Below, one piece after another: positions 35,275-43,509 of a stretch of DNA of 64,000 bases (positions are counted from its first letter, which is position 1; every line of letters begins with the position of its first letter). The stretch is taken from assembly GCF_002760655.1 (NCBI RefSeq), contig NZ_PDOC01000002.1, positions 1-64,000 on the forward strand. Direction: 5' to 3'. A model generated the notes under the pieces. It was not told the DNA's origin. It made no database searches and saw only the letters and a list, made by a program, of their open reading frames with translations. Made by a program: the position numbers and the translations under genes. This DNA comes from Massilia eurypsychrophila (GTDB lineage: Bacteria > Pseudomonadota > Gammaproteobacteria > Burkholderiales > Burkholderiaceae_D).

Positions 35275-36267
35275 TTACTTTGGCGCCGCCTTGACGATCG
35301 CCTCGATCAGTTCCTTGCCAATGCGACTTTCCATTTCCTTGTGCACCGGCAGCAGCGCCTTGCGCCAGGCCGCCTGTTCGGCCGCGCTGAGCTCGTAAAT
35401 TGCCGTCTTGCCGGTCTTTTTGATCGCTTCCATCGCGGCGTCGTTGTCGCGCTGGGCGATGGTTTTTTCGTAGCTGGTGGCCGCCACCATCGCTTGCTCG
35501 AGACTGGCGCGCACGTCGGCCGGCAAGCCGTCCCAGAACTTCTTGTTGACGATGACGGCGTAGCCGAGGTAGCCGTGGTGCGACATCGTGATGTGCTTTT
35601 GCACCTCGTGCATTTTCTGCGTGTAGATGTTCGATGGCGGGTTTTCGGTGCCGTCGACCACGCCGGCGGCCAGCGCGCGGTGCACTTCCGAGAACGCCAG
35701 CGGCTGCGGGTAGGCGCCCAGCGCGCGCATCTGCGCGTCGAGCACGCGCGACTGCTGGATGCGCATCCTCAGGCCCTTGAAGTCGGCCGGCATGCGCAGT
35801 GGCTTGTTGGCCGACATCACCTTGAAGCCGTTGTCCCAGTAGGCCAGGCCGGTGATGCCCTTCGGTTCGAGCTTTTGCAGGATGCGCCGGCCGATCGGCC
35901 CTTGCGTCACCGCGTACAGTGCCGCCTTGGTCGGAAAGATGTACGGCAGGTCGAACACCTCGAATTCCTTCACGCCGAGCGGGCCGAACTTGGCCACCGA
36001 CGGCGCCAGCATCTGCACCGCGCCCAGCTGCAACGCTTCGAGCTCTTCCTTGTCTTTATAGAGCTGGCTGTTCGGGTACAGTTCCACCCGGACCCGGCCG
36101 CGCGTCGATTTTTCGGCCAGCTCCTTGAAGCGCTGGGCGGCCTGGCCTTTCGGCGTATCGGTCGCCACCACGTGGGAAAATTTGATGACGATCGGCGCCT
36201 GGGCGAACGCGCTGACGCTGACGCCGACCACTGCAGCCAGCGCCGCGGCAAGTTTCTTGAACTGCAT
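35275..36267 (-). CDS. dctP: TRAP transporter substrate-binding protein DctP (orphan)
   Basis: A 330-aa periplasmic solute receptor. It has a Sec signal peptide (MQFKKLAAALAAVVGVSVSAFAQA, cleavage after AFA/AQA) and the DctP hallmarks IKFSHVVATDTPKGQAAQRFKELAEK, NPPSNIYTQKMHEVQKHITMSHHGYLGYAVIVNKKFWDGLP. Its ligand is likely a C4-dicarboxylate or related carboxylate. The ATG at 36267 has GGAGACC upstream. The dctQ and dctM membrane genes are absent next to it. Instead it diverges from a DctS/DctR-like two-component pair, with a perfect palindrome in the intergenic region. It may feed an unlinked permease or serve as a co-sensor; this is inference. Confidence 0.9.
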   Translation of the reverse strand: MQFKKLAAALAAVVGVSVSAFAQAPIVIKFSHVVATDTPKGQAAQRFKELAEKSTRGRVRVELYPNSQLYKDKEELEALQLGAVQMLAPSVAKFGPLGVKEFEVFDLPYIFPTKAALYAVTQGPIGRRILQKLEPKGITGLAYWDNGFKVMSANKPLRMPADFKGLRMRIQQSRVLDAQMRALGAYPQPLAFSEVHRALAAGVVDGTENPPSNIYTQKMHEVQKHITMSHHGYLGYAVIVNKKFWDGLPADVRASLEQAMVAATSYEKTIAQRDNDAAMEAIKKTGKTAIYELSAAEQAAWRKALLPVHKEMESRIGKELIEAIVKAAPK

Positions 36268-36341
36268 GCCGGTCTCCGCGATTATGAGGTTACTGTTATT
36301 CTTCGCACGATCTCCCAGTCTGAGCGGCTGCACCCGGCCAG

Positions 36342-36365
36342 GCTATTGTGGAAAGCCACAATAGC
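36342..36365. promoter_or_regulatory. perfect 10-bp inverted repeat between dctP and dctS-like genes
   Basis: GCTATTGTGG (36342-36351), spacer AAAG, CCACAATAGC (36356-36365). It lies in the 128-bp divergent region, 75 bp before dctP and 31 bp before the kinase start. Because it is perfect and has no U tract it is best read as an operator, most probably for the LuxR-type response regulator at 38420. Confidence 0.65.
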
Positions 36366-36395
36366 ACTTCCTCCCCATCAGCAACAACGTATGCC

Positions 36396-38378
36396 ATGAA
36401 GATTCCGTTCACGAAAATTGCGCCGCACCTGCCGGCAGGGTCCCTGCGCTTCCTGCTGCCGGCGATGCTGGTGCTGCTGTTTCTCGCCGTGCTGGTGTGG
36501 CTGCCGTGGCAGGCGCGCGAAATGGAGAGCAATGAGCGGCAGGAAAAACTGATCGCCGACACGCTGTGGGTCGAGCAGGCGATCCGCTTCGAACTGAACC
36601 GCAGCGAGGAAGCCATCGTCGCCCTCGGCCGCGAGCTGGCCGCCGCCCCGCCGGCGGCCACGGTGCAGGCGCGCATCGCCCAGCTGCTCACCAACGGGCG
36701 CGAGCTGCGCCGCGTGCGCTGGCTTGATGCGGCCGGCAAACCGCTGCAGACCGGCGGCGCCGAACTGCCGGGTGGCACGATGCCGGCGCCGTCGAGCGAA
36801 GCGTGGGAACTGGCGCGCGCCACCCGCGTGGGCCGCTACAGCGAACCATACCTGACCGCGCGGGGCGAGCCGGCGCTGGTCGACTATCACCTGCCGCTGT
36901 TTGCCGCCGGCGCCTACACCGGCAGCCTGGCCGTCACCTACGACCTCAAGACCTTGCTCGACGACACGGTGCCGTGGTGGTTCGCCCAGGACAATGCGAT
37001 CTCGCTGATCGACCGCGACGACCGCCCGCTGGCCACCCGCGCCGCCGCCGGCCCGGGCCGCGGCGTGTACACCCACAAGCGCCCGCTCGACTTGCCGGGC
37101 ACGACGATGGTGCTGGCCACCGACAGCGTCAAGGGCGCGCCGCGCTTGCTGCCGAACCTGCTGGTCGGCTCGGTCATCGCGCTCGCGCTGGGCCTGCTGG
37201 TCAGCCTGGGCGCGCTGTGGCGCCACATCCGGCGCCGGCTGGAGGCCGAAGGCGCGCTGCGCCAGCAGATGGCGTTTCGTACCGCGATGGAAGATTCGCT
37301 CGTCACGGGCCTGCGCGCGCGCGACCTCGAAGGGCGCGTCACCTATGTCAATCCGGCGTTCTGCCAGATCGTCGGCCTGCCGCCCGAGGAGCTGGTCGGC
37401 AAGACGCCGCCGATGGCGTACTGGGCGCCCGAAGCGATGGCCGACTACCAGCAGCGCTTCGCGTCGGTACTGGCCGGCACCGCCATACCGCAGTTCGAGA
37501 CCATCTTCCAGCGCGCCGACGGCGAGCGCGTGCCGGTGCTGATCTTCGAGGCGCCGCTGGTCGACAGCGAAGGCCGCCAGACCGGCTGGATGGGCTCGAT
37601 CCTCGATATTTCGGACCGCAAGAATGCCGAGGAATTGGCGCGCCAGCAACAGGAAAAGCTGCACGCGTCGGCGCGCCTGGCGACGATGGGCGAGATCTCG
37701 TCGATGCTGGCGCACGAACTGAACCAGCCGCTGGCGGCCATATCGAGCTACACCACCGGCGCGCTGAACCTGCTCGGGCGCGCCGCCGACAGCGGCGTCG
37801 CGCTCGACCCGGCGATCCTGAAGCCGGCGCTGGAACAGGCCAGCGAGCAGGCACGGCGCGCCGGCCAGATCATCCGCAGCGTGCACGAGTTCGTCAAAAA
37901 GCGCGAACCGCAGCGCCAGCTGCTCGACATCGGCCACCTGGTCGACGGCATCCGCACCTTGATTGAACTGCAGGCGAACAAGTATTTCGTCGCCATCCAG
38001 ACCAGCATCCCACCAGCGCTGCCGGCCGTCAGCGCCGACCGCATGATGCTCGAGCAAGTGCTGCTGAACCTGACGCGCAACGCCATCGAATCGATGCAGG
38101 GCGTGGCGCCCGAGCGGCGCGTGCTGCGCATTGCTGCCGTGCACGAGGCCGGCCAGGTGACGGTGTCGGTGATCGACCAGGGCCACGGCATCGCGCCGGC
38201 GGTCGCCGAGCGGCTGTTCTCGCCGTTCTTCTCGACCAAGGCCGAAGGCATGGGCATGGGGCTGTCGATTTGCCGCACCGCCATCGAATTTCACGGCGGC
38301 ACCTTGAGCCATGGCGACAATCCCGGTGGCGGCACCGTGTTCAGGTTCGCCTTGCCGAGCCAGGCGTCGCCGACCTGA
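36396..38378 (+). CDS. dctS: membrane sensor histidine kinase, DctS-like
   Basis: A 660-aa kinase with an N-terminal membrane helix (about 17-37), a periplasmic sensing domain, a second helix (about 255-278), a PAS domain (about 290-410), a HisKA phospho-acceptor segment (MLAHELNQPLAAISSYTTG, His near 439) and HATPase (LLNLTRNAIESMQG, DQGHGIAP, GMGMGLSICRTAIEFHGG). The layout and the paired LuxR-type regulator follow Rhodobacter DctS/DctR, which senses C4-dicarboxylates. The ATG at 36396 is preferred; an upstream GTG (36348) lies inside the palindromic operator and has no ribosome site. Neither start has a strong Shine-Dalgarno. Confidence 0.88.
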   Translation: MKIPFTKIAPHLPAGSLRFLLPAMLVLLFLAVLVWLPWQAREMESNERQEKLIADTLWVEQAIRFELNRSEEAIVALGRELAAAPPAATVQARIAQLLTNGRELRRVRWLDAAGKPLQTGGAELPGGTMPAPSSEAWELARATRVGRYSEPYLTARGEPALVDYHLPLFAAGAYTGSLAVTYDLKTLLDDTVPWWFAQDNAISLIDRDDRPLATRAAAGPGRGVYTHKRPLDLPGTTMVLATDSVKGAPRLLPNLLVGSVIALALGLLVSLGALWRHIRRRLEAEGALRQQMAFRTAMEDSLVTGLRARDLEGRVTYVNPAFCQIVGLPPEELVGKTPPMAYWAPEAMADYQQRFASVLAGTAIPQFETIFQRADGERVPVLIFEAPLVDSEGRQTGWMGSILDISDRKNAEELARQQQEKLHASARLATMGEISSMLAHELNQPLAAISSYTTGALNLLGRAADSGVALDPAILKPALEQASEQARRAGQIIRSVHEFVKKREPQRQLLDIGHLVDGIRTLIELQANKYFVAIQTSIPPALPAVSADRMMLEQVLLNLTRNAIESMQGVAPERRVLRIAAVHEAGQVTVSVIDQGHGIAPAVAERLFSPFFSTKAEGMGMGLSICRTAIEFHGGTLSHGDNPGGGTVFRFALPSQASPT

Positions 38379-38419
38379 GATAGACTGCGTCCATCGGATA
38401 AAGAATTACGGAGACATCA

Positions 38420-39004
38420 ATGCTGCATATCGTCGACGACGAGGACGTCATACGTGACTCGCTCGCGTGGCTGGCGCAGTCGCGCGGCATCAACGCCTGT
38501 GGCTACGCCACGGCGCAAGCGTTCCTTGACCAGGCCGGCGCCGCCTTCGATGCCGACGGCGACTGCGTGCTGCTCGATGTACGCATGCCGGACCTGAATG
38601 GCGTGGCCGTGTTCGAGCAGTTGAGCGGGCGCGGCCTGACCGCCCAGATGCCGGTCATTTTCCTCACTGGCCACGGCGACGTGCCGATGGCGGTCGACAT
38701 GCTCAAGCGCGGCGCCTTCGACTTCTTCGAAAAGCCCTTCAACGACAACCAGCTGATGGACCGGGTGCAGGAAGCGCTGGCGCAGTCGCGCGCGGCCGGC
38801 GCCGGCGCGGCGGTGCGCGAGCGCTTGGCGACGCTATCGGCGCGCGAACGCGAAGTGCTCGACCTGATCCTGGCCGGCAAGATGAACAAGGTCGTCGCCG
38901 ACAAGCTGGGCATCAGCATGCGCACGGTGGAAGTGCACCGCGCGCACATCCTCGACAAGATGCGCGTGAAGACGGCGGTGGAGCTGGCAGGTCTGTTGAA
39001 GTAG
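38420..39004 (+). CDS. dctR: FixJ/LuxR-family response regulator, DctR-like
   Basis: A 194-aa response regulator. The receiver domain has the phospho-accepting Asp at 53 (CVLLDVRMP), acidic DDED near the N-terminus and Lys in EKPF. The C-terminal LuxR-type HTH is at about 130-190 (LSAREREVLDLILAGKMNKVVADKLGISMRTVEVHRAHIL). GGAG lies 6 nt before the ATG. It follows the sensor kinase by 41 bp and is its likely partner; the palindrome upstream of dctP and dctS is its likely target. Confidence 0.92.
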   Translation: MLHIVDDEDVIRDSLAWLAQSRGINACGYATAQAFLDQAGAAFDADGDCVLLDVRMPDLNGVAVFEQLSGRGLTAQMPVIFLTGHGDVPMAVDMLKRGAFDFFEKPFNDNQLMDRVQEALAQSRAAGAGAAVRERLATLSAREREVLDLILAGKMNKVVADKLGISMRTVEVHRAHILDKMRVKTAVELAGLLK

Positions 39005-39069
39005 GCGCCGCGGCACCAAGGCACCCGAACCGTGCTGGCGCCCGGCCCCAGCCACCGCACGCTCGGAAA

Positions 39070-39089
39070 GTAGTTGCATAGCAAACCAA
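39070..39089. promoter_or_regulatory. putative MarR operator upstream of marR-family gene
   Basis: GTAGTTGCATAGCAAACCAA, containing the near-palindrome TTGCATAGCAA. The same sequence with one change recurs at 39542-39561 before the tautomerase gene. It lies 20 bp before the regulator start. Confidence 0.7.
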
Positions 39090-39108
39090 TACAGGTTAAG
39101 GTGCATGC

Positions 39109-39525
39109 ATGTTCGATCACTGCCTATATTTCAACACCACCGCCCTCGCCCGCCTGCTCGAACGCGAGTGGACACGCGCATTCAAGCCGTTCGGCCTGAC
39201 GCCGTCGCAGGCCTTCATGCTGCGCGTCGTGCTGGAAAAGCCGGCCCTGCTGCAAAGCGAGCTGGCAAAGGAAATGGCAATCGCCCGGCCAACCGCCACG
39301 CGCACCCTGGACGGCCTGCAAAAGCTCGCGCTGGTCGAACGCCGCCACACTGAAACCGACGGCCGCGAATTCGCCATTCATCCCACCGCCGCCGCAGTCG
39401 AGCTCAAGACCGCCCTGAATGCCGCCAGCGCGGCCGTTACAAGACGCCTGAAAATTGCCCTGGGACCGGGCCATTTCAACGACACCGTCAGCAGGGTCAA
39501 GCAGACCCGCGCGACCCTGGCCTGA
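39109..39525 (+). CDS. MarR-family transcriptional regulator
   Basis: A 138-aa winged-helix regulator. The recognition region LLQSELAKEMAIARPTATRTLDGLQKLALVERRHTETDGREFAIHPT (about 45-91) is the standard MarR wHTH and wing. The N-terminal MFDHCLYFNTTALARLLERE resembles regulators that control small redox or tautomerase genes. Its operator-like box occurs before itself and before the tautomerase gene 51 bp downstream, indicating that it represses both. The effector is unknown; a phenolic or electrophile signal is a reasonable guess from family precedent. Confidence 0.88.
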   Translation: MFDHCLYFNTTALARLLEREWTRAFKPFGLTPSQAFMLRVVLEKPALLQSELAKEMAIARPTATRTLDGLQKLALVERRHTETDGREFAIHPTAAAVELKTALNAASAAVTRRLKIALGPGHFNDTVSRVKQTRATLA

Positions 39526-39541
39526 CATTTTTTTTACTTAA

Positions 39542-39561
39542 GTAGTTGCATAGCTAACCAA
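39542..39561. promoter_or_regulatory. putative MarR operator upstream of tautomerase gene
   Basis: GTAGTTGCATAGCTAACCAA differs from the copy at 39070-39089 by one base. It is 15 bp before the tautomerase start and just after a T run that ends the marR transcript region. Confidence 0.7.
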
Positions 39562-39576
39562 AAAAAGGAAATTGAC

Positions 39577-39978
39577 ATGCCCATCATCAACGTTAAAGTC
39601 AGCGCCACCAAATCCAGCGGCCTGACCCGCCAGATCAGCGAGATGCTGCTTGAACTGGGTGGACGCATCCTGAAGAAGGACCGCCACGTCACCACCATCA
39701 CGATCGACTACCTCGAGCACGACTGCTGGTTTGTCGGCGGCAGTTCGCTCAGCGAGCAGGGCAAGAACAGCTTCTGCTTCGATACCAAGATCACCGACGA
39801 AACCAATACCAAGGAGGAGAAGGCGCAGTTCATCAAGGAAGCGTTCGACGGCTTCGCCCGCATCCTCGGCAACCTGCACGACACCAGCTTCATCTACGTC
39901 GAGGACGTGCGCGCGACCGCCTACGGCTATGGCGGGCTGACGCAGGAATACCGCTACCACCACCACCAGGCCGACTAG
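39577..39978 (+). CDS. tautomerase-superfamily protein (4-oxalocrotonate tautomerase-like)
   Basis: A 133-aa protein starting MPIINVKVSA, so that removal of Met exposes the Pro-1 used as catalytic base in the tautomerase superfamily. It is about twice the length of classic 60-residue 4-OT subunits, suggesting a fused beta-alpha-beta pair, though only the first half has the Pro. The substrate is unknown. AAGGAAATTGACATG provides a ribosome site. Under likely control of the MarR-type regulator immediately upstream. Its stop shares a CTAG with the convergent gene at 39975. Confidence 0.82.
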   Translation: MPIINVKVSATKSSGLTRQISEMLLELGGRILKKDRHVTTITIDYLEHDCWFVGGSSLSEQGKNSFCFDTKITDETNTKEEKAQFIKEAFDGFARILGNLHDTSFIYVEDVRATAYGYGGLTQEYRYHHHQAD

Positions 39979-40688
39979 AACATCGTCGGGCACTTGCCGA
40001 GCTTCGGCTCGCCGAAATTGGCGGCCCCGGTCTGGGCGCCGATGCGATTCTTGTCCGGGTAGTGCATGCAATAGCTGCCCAACGCGCCGGTGATCCGGTA
40101 GATCTTGCGCGCGTCGTCGCCGGGCGGCGTGATGTCTTCGATCTTGGCCGCCTGGTACCACTTGTTGGGCGCCATGTCGTGCGCCTGCTCGAAGCCTTTC
40201 GCCAGCCGCTGCTGACGGCTGTCGCCCGACTGGCTGAAGGCAGTCTTGCCGCCCGACTTGCCGTCTTCGCCGCGCAACTGGCGGTCGATCCTGGCGAGGT
40301 CGCGTTTGGCAAACGTCATGATTTGCTCCGCGCTGATGGGCGCCGGTGCGGTATCGGCGAACGGATCGGCCGCCGGTGCAATGAGGGCCGTTGCCGGCGC
40401 GGGTGCGCGGATCGGCGCTGGTGCCGACTGCACGCTTGCAGGCCGCTCTTTGGCGATTTTGGGCGGCCGCGGCGGCAACAGTCTCGGCTTCGGTAGCGCC
40501 GGCACGATGTTCATCCACAGCATCGTGCTGGGCGTCGTGTCCGGCCGCGCCTGGCGCGGTTGTTGGCGCAGCAGGCTGTTGAGAAACAGCGCGTGCAGCA
40601 GCACCGCGACGGCAAGGGCGAACCATTTGCGCTCGAAGGCCTTGTCGGTGTCGATGCTACATCTCCGCCATGCAAAGCGCCAGCGCAT
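39975..40688 (-). CDS. conserved hypothetical protein with one N-terminal membrane helix, 237 aa
   Basis: Not recognised. After a basic start (MRWRFAWRRC) there is one hydrophobic helix (about 21-38, KWFALAVAVLLHALFLNSLL), then a long Pro/Ala-rich linker (about 60-115) like that of TonB-type or envelope-spanning proteins, and a C-terminal globular domain with two Cys (YCMHYPDKN and GKCPTM). This points to a periplasmic domain tethered to the inner membrane. It overlaps the upstream gene by 32 bp on the same strand, so the two are probably translated together. The exact start is unsure because of that overlap. Confidence 0.7.
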   Translation of the reverse strand: MRWRFAWRRCSIDTDKAFERKWFALAVAVLLHALFLNSLLRQQPRQARPDTTPSTMLWMNIVPALPKPRLLPPRPPKIAKERPASVQSAPAPIRAPAPATALIAPAADPFADTAPAPISAEQIMTFAKRDLARIDRQLRGEDGKSGGKTAFSQSGDSRQQRLAKGFEQAHDMAPNKWYQAAKIEDITPPGDDARKIYRITGALGSYCMHYPDKNRIGAQTGAANFGEPKLGKCPTMF

Positions 40689-41259
40689 AGATGAATTCGT
40701 CGCGCAGGGCCAGGTATTGCTCGTAGGTCTGGAACTTTCGCTGCGCCGGTTTCTGGTCCAGCAGGTAAGCGGTGGCGATGACGTTGTTCTTTTCAGAGAT
40801 CAGGGTGTAGATGCTGATGACGCCGCCGCCATTCAATGTCGGATTGTTCAGCGTCATGATTTCCACGCCCTGCCGCTCGATCACCTTGAATGGCGCCACT
40901 TTTGTGCCGGGCGTGGCGGCGAACGAGGTCATCTGCGCCAGGATGGCGGTGCGGTCGGCCGCCAGCTTGCCCGGCTGCGAGCGCTCCAGCTTCAGGTTGA
41001 CCAACGGCGCCGTGTCGGGAAACGCCAGCATCATGCGGTAGCCGTCGGCCACCGACACCTGCATCGGCCCGGTCGATGTCTGCACCGTGCGCGACGCCAT
41101 GTTGCCTGGCAAGCGTTCGACGCTGGGTGCCTTCAGCCCGTTCGCGTACGGGCAGGCCAGCAGCGCACGCAGCGGGTCGGACGTCGGGTCCTGGGCGTGC
41201 GCCGCCGCCGCGCCGCTCAGAACCATGGCCGCGAAAACGAATCGAATTGAATACGACAT
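40657..41259 (-). CDS. exported hypothetical protein, 200 aa
   Basis: Not recognised. It has a clear Sec signal peptide (MSYSIRFVFAAMVLSGAAAAHAQ, cleavage near AHA/QDP). The mature protein contains two Cys (ALLACPY, ALALCMAEM) that could form a disulfide between N- and C-terminal ends, and otherwise a mixed alpha/beta composition. The ATG at 41259 is chosen for GGAGG 5 nt upstream. It overlaps the start of the anchored protein at 39975-40688, suggesting a two-gene envelope operon. Confidence 0.75.
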   Translation of the reverse strand: MSYSIRFVFAAMVLSGAAAAHAQDPTSDPLRALLACPYANGLKAPSVERLPGNMASRTVQTSTGPMQVSVADGYRMMLAFPDTAPLVNLKLERSQPGKLAADRTAILAQMTSFAATPGTKVAPFKVIERQGVEIMTLNNPTLNGGGVISIYTLISEKNNVIATAYLLDQKPAQRKFQTYEQYLALRDEFIYALALCMAEM

Positions 41260-41463
41260 GCTGCCTCCTGGCGAATGCATTGACTATCTGTTGCCAATTC
41301 TTTCATATTGCCATGCTGAATGGCTACGGATTCATCAAAAGCACCGGCGCGCGATACCGGCGGTACTGCGTCCGGTGCCGCGCTCGCCAAAAATGGCGTT
41401 AGTTGTAGAATTAAAAGTCGTTTCAGCAGGGCAGATAGCAGGAATCGAGCCGAGGGAATACCG

Positions 41464-41838
41464 ATGAGCGAAAAAACCGTTGCAGACAAGATGTTCCTGA
41501 AAAATGCGAAGTCGATCGCGGTGCTCAATGGCGCCGTGCATCCGGGCGTGGTGTCGCAGTTGCCGCCCGATCTGGTCGACAGCGGCAGCGGGCCGGCCGA
41601 CGTCGTGCTGATGTTCGCGCTGAACCAGAAGGAGCTGGACCAGTACCTGCCTGTGGCGCAGGAGCGGCTCGGCGAGAAAGGGTCGTTGTGGATTGCTTAC
41701 TTGAAGCAGAGTGCGTCGAAAGCGACCGACATCAACCGCGACACGATCAACGCGAGCGCTCAGCAGCAGGGCATCACGGCGGTGGCGATGATATCGATCG
41801 ACGGCGACTGGTCGGCGCTGCGCCTGAAGCGCATTTGA
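41464..41838 (+). CDS. DUF3052-like hypothetical protein, 124 aa
   Basis: A small soluble protein (MSEKTVADKMFLKNAKSIAVLNG). The order of strands and the segments DVVLMFALNQKELDQYLPVAQERLGEKGSLWIAYLK and ISIDGDWSALRLKRI resemble the DUF3052 family, which has no established function. No signal peptide. The frame is open upstream to 41320, but the ATG at 41464 is close to a purine-rich GCCGAGGGA and gives the expected N-terminus. Convergent with queG, 13 bp apart. Confidence 0.75.
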   Translation: MSEKTVADKMFLKNAKSIAVLNGAVHPGVVSQLPPDLVDSGSGPADVVLMFALNQKELDQYLPVAQERLGEKGSLWIAYLKQSASKATDINRDTINASAQQQGITAVAMISIDGDWSALRLKRI

Positions 41839-41851
41839 TGAAGACTGCCGG

Positions 41852-42958
41852 CTAGACGCCGTGCTGATCGCACCGGGCGTGTCGCGCCAGCGCCCATTCG
41901 ACGTGCTCGCGCACCATCGCCGACGGGTGCTGCGCGCGCGCCTCTAAGGCGGCCACGATCGCCGCATCGCCCTTGATGCTGTCGGCCGCGTTGCCCAGCC
42001 CGACCGCCAGGTTGCGCAGCCAGCGTTCATGGCCGATGCGGCGGATCGGACTGCCTTCCATGCGGCGCTCGAATTGCTCCTCGCTCCAGCCGAACAGCGC
42101 GACCAGCGACGCCTCGCCCAGCCCGTTGCGCTGGTCAAAATCGGGCACCGTCGCGCGCTGCGCAAACTTGTTCCACGGGCACATGGTCTGGCAGTCGTCG
42201 CAGCCGTAGATGCGGTTGCCGATGAGCGGGCGCAGCTCGACCGGGATGCTGCTTTTCAGTTCGATCGTCAGGTAGGAAATGCAGCGGCGCGCATCGAGCC
42301 GGCCGGGGCCGATGATGGCGCCGGTCGGGCACACGTCGATGCAGGCGCTGCACTGGCCGCAGTGGGCGCTGGCCGGCGCGTCGATCGGCAGCGGCAGGTC
42401 GACCAGGATCTCGCCGAGAAAAAACATCGAGCCGGCTTCGCGGTTGAGCATCAAGGTGTGCTTGCCGCGCCAGCCGAGGCCCGCTTTTTCGGCCAGCGGG
42501 ATCTCCATCACCGGCGCCGAATCGGTAAAGACGCGGTAGCCGAACTGCCCGGCCGCCGCCTCGATGCGCGCGGCCAGTTGCTGCAGCCGGGCGCGCAGCA
42601 CCTTGTGATAGTCGCGCCCGCGTGCATACAGCGACACCACCGCCGCGCCCGGGTCGGCCAGCCGCGCCGTTTCGCGCTCGCGCCAGTCGGGCGGCGTGGC
42701 GGCCGGCAGGTAATCCATGCGCGCGCTGATGACGCGCACCGTGCCGGGCACCAGTTCGCTCGGGCGGGCGCGCTTCATGCCGTGGCTTGCCATATAATCC
42801 ATCTCGCCGTGATGGCCTTCGTCGAGCCATGCCTGCAGGCCCGGCTCGGCGTGCGCCAGGTCGGCGTCGGTGATGCGCAGGTCGGCAAAGCCAAGCTCGG
42901 CGCCCCACTGCTTGATGGCGCGCGCTAGTTCTGGCAGGTCGGGTTGGGCAGGCAGCAT
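41852..42958 (-). CDS. queG: epoxyqueuosine reductase QueG
   Basis: Reduces epoxyqueuosine to queuosine in the anticodon of GUN tRNAs, using cobalamin and two 4Fe-4S clusters. The 368-aa protein has the cluster motifs CGQCSACIDVCPTGAI (about 199-214) and CDDCQTMCPWNKFA (about 257-270), the substrate/cobalamin region YMASHGMKR and VFTDSAPVMEIPLAEKAGLGWRGKHTLMLN, and C-terminal HEAT-like repeats. The ATG at 42958 is chosen; the frame extends to a TTG at 42997. It diverges from tsaE. Confidence 0.95.
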   Translation of the reverse strand: MLPAQPDLPELARAIKQWGAELGFADLRITDADLAHAEPGLQAWLDEGHHGEMDYMASHGMKRARPSELVPGTVRVISARMDYLPAATPPDWRERETARLADPGAAVVSLYARGRDYHKVLRARLQQLAARIEAAAGQFGYRVFTDSAPVMEIPLAEKAGLGWRGKHTLMLNREAGSMFFLGEILVDLPLPIDAPASAHCGQCSACIDVCPTGAIIGPGRLDARRCISYLTIELKSSIPVELRPLIGNRIYGCDDCQTMCPWNKFAQRATVPDFDQRNGLGEASLVALFGWSEEQFERRMEGSPIRRIGHERWLRNLAVGLGNAADSIKGDAAIVAALEARAQHPSAMVREHVEWALARHARCDQHGV

Positions 42959-43020
42959 GCGGGAGCGGGAAAATGAGAAGGCGCGCGGCGCCGTCAACGA
43001 TCAACCTATCATTCTATTCG

Positions 43021-43509
43021 ATGCAGCATTTTAAAGCCTACCTCCGCGATGAAGACGCGACCGCGCAGCTTGGCGCCGCGCTGGCGCGGGTGCTGGTGCC
43101 CGGCCTGACGATCTACCTGCACGGCGACCTTGGCGCCGGCAAGACCGCGCTCACGCGCGCGCTGCTGCACGCGGCCGGCCACACCGGCAAGGTCAAGAGC
43201 CCGACCTACACGCTGGCCGAACCGTACCAGGTGACGCTCGCCGGACGCGCCGTCGACGTGATCCACTTCGACCTGTACCGCATGTCCAGCGCCGAGGAAT
43301 TCCTCGACGCCGGCTTCCGCGAGAATTTCAACAAGGACAACATCTGCATCGTCGAATGGCCGGAAAAGGGCGCGCCGGTGCTGCCCGCGCCCGACCTGAA
43401 TGTGCTGCTGAACGTGGCCGGCGAAGGTCGTGAGGTAGAATTGCAAGCGTTGTCCGACCTGGGTTCGCTATGCCTCGACCGCCTTACCTTCGCAGCACCG
43501 CCCCTGTGA
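43021..43509 (+). CDS. tsaE: tRNA threonylcarbamoyladenosine biosynthesis ATPase TsaE
   Basis: ATPase partner of TsaB-TsaD in t6A synthesis (tsaD is at 11093). The 162-aa protein has Walker A HGDLGAGKTALTR (about 37-49), the SPTYTLAEPYQ motif (about 61-71), the Walker B-like VIHFDLYRM and a C-terminal IVEWPEKG. The ATG at 43021 gives MQHFKAYLRDEDAT; the frame is open upstream into the queG control region. It overlaps amiC by 40 bp, a common arrangement (tsaE-amiC) in proteobacteria. Confidence 0.95.
   Translation: MQHFKAYLRDEDATAQLGAALARVLVPGLTIYLHGDLGAGKTALTRALLHAAGHTGKVKSPTYTLAEPYQVTLAGRAVDVIHFDLYRMSSAEEFLDAGFRENFNKDNICIVEWPEKGAPVLPAPDLNVLLNVAGEGREVELQALSDLGSLCLDRLTFAAPPL

Noticed and set aside
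36348-36395. GTG at 36348 as the kinase start
   Set aside because: It lies inside the perfect palindrome and has no ribosome site; the ATG at 36396 is closer to the normal N-terminus.
36378-38312. 644-codon open frame antisense to the sensor kinase
   Set aside because: Shadow frame of a well-supported kinase; no family features.
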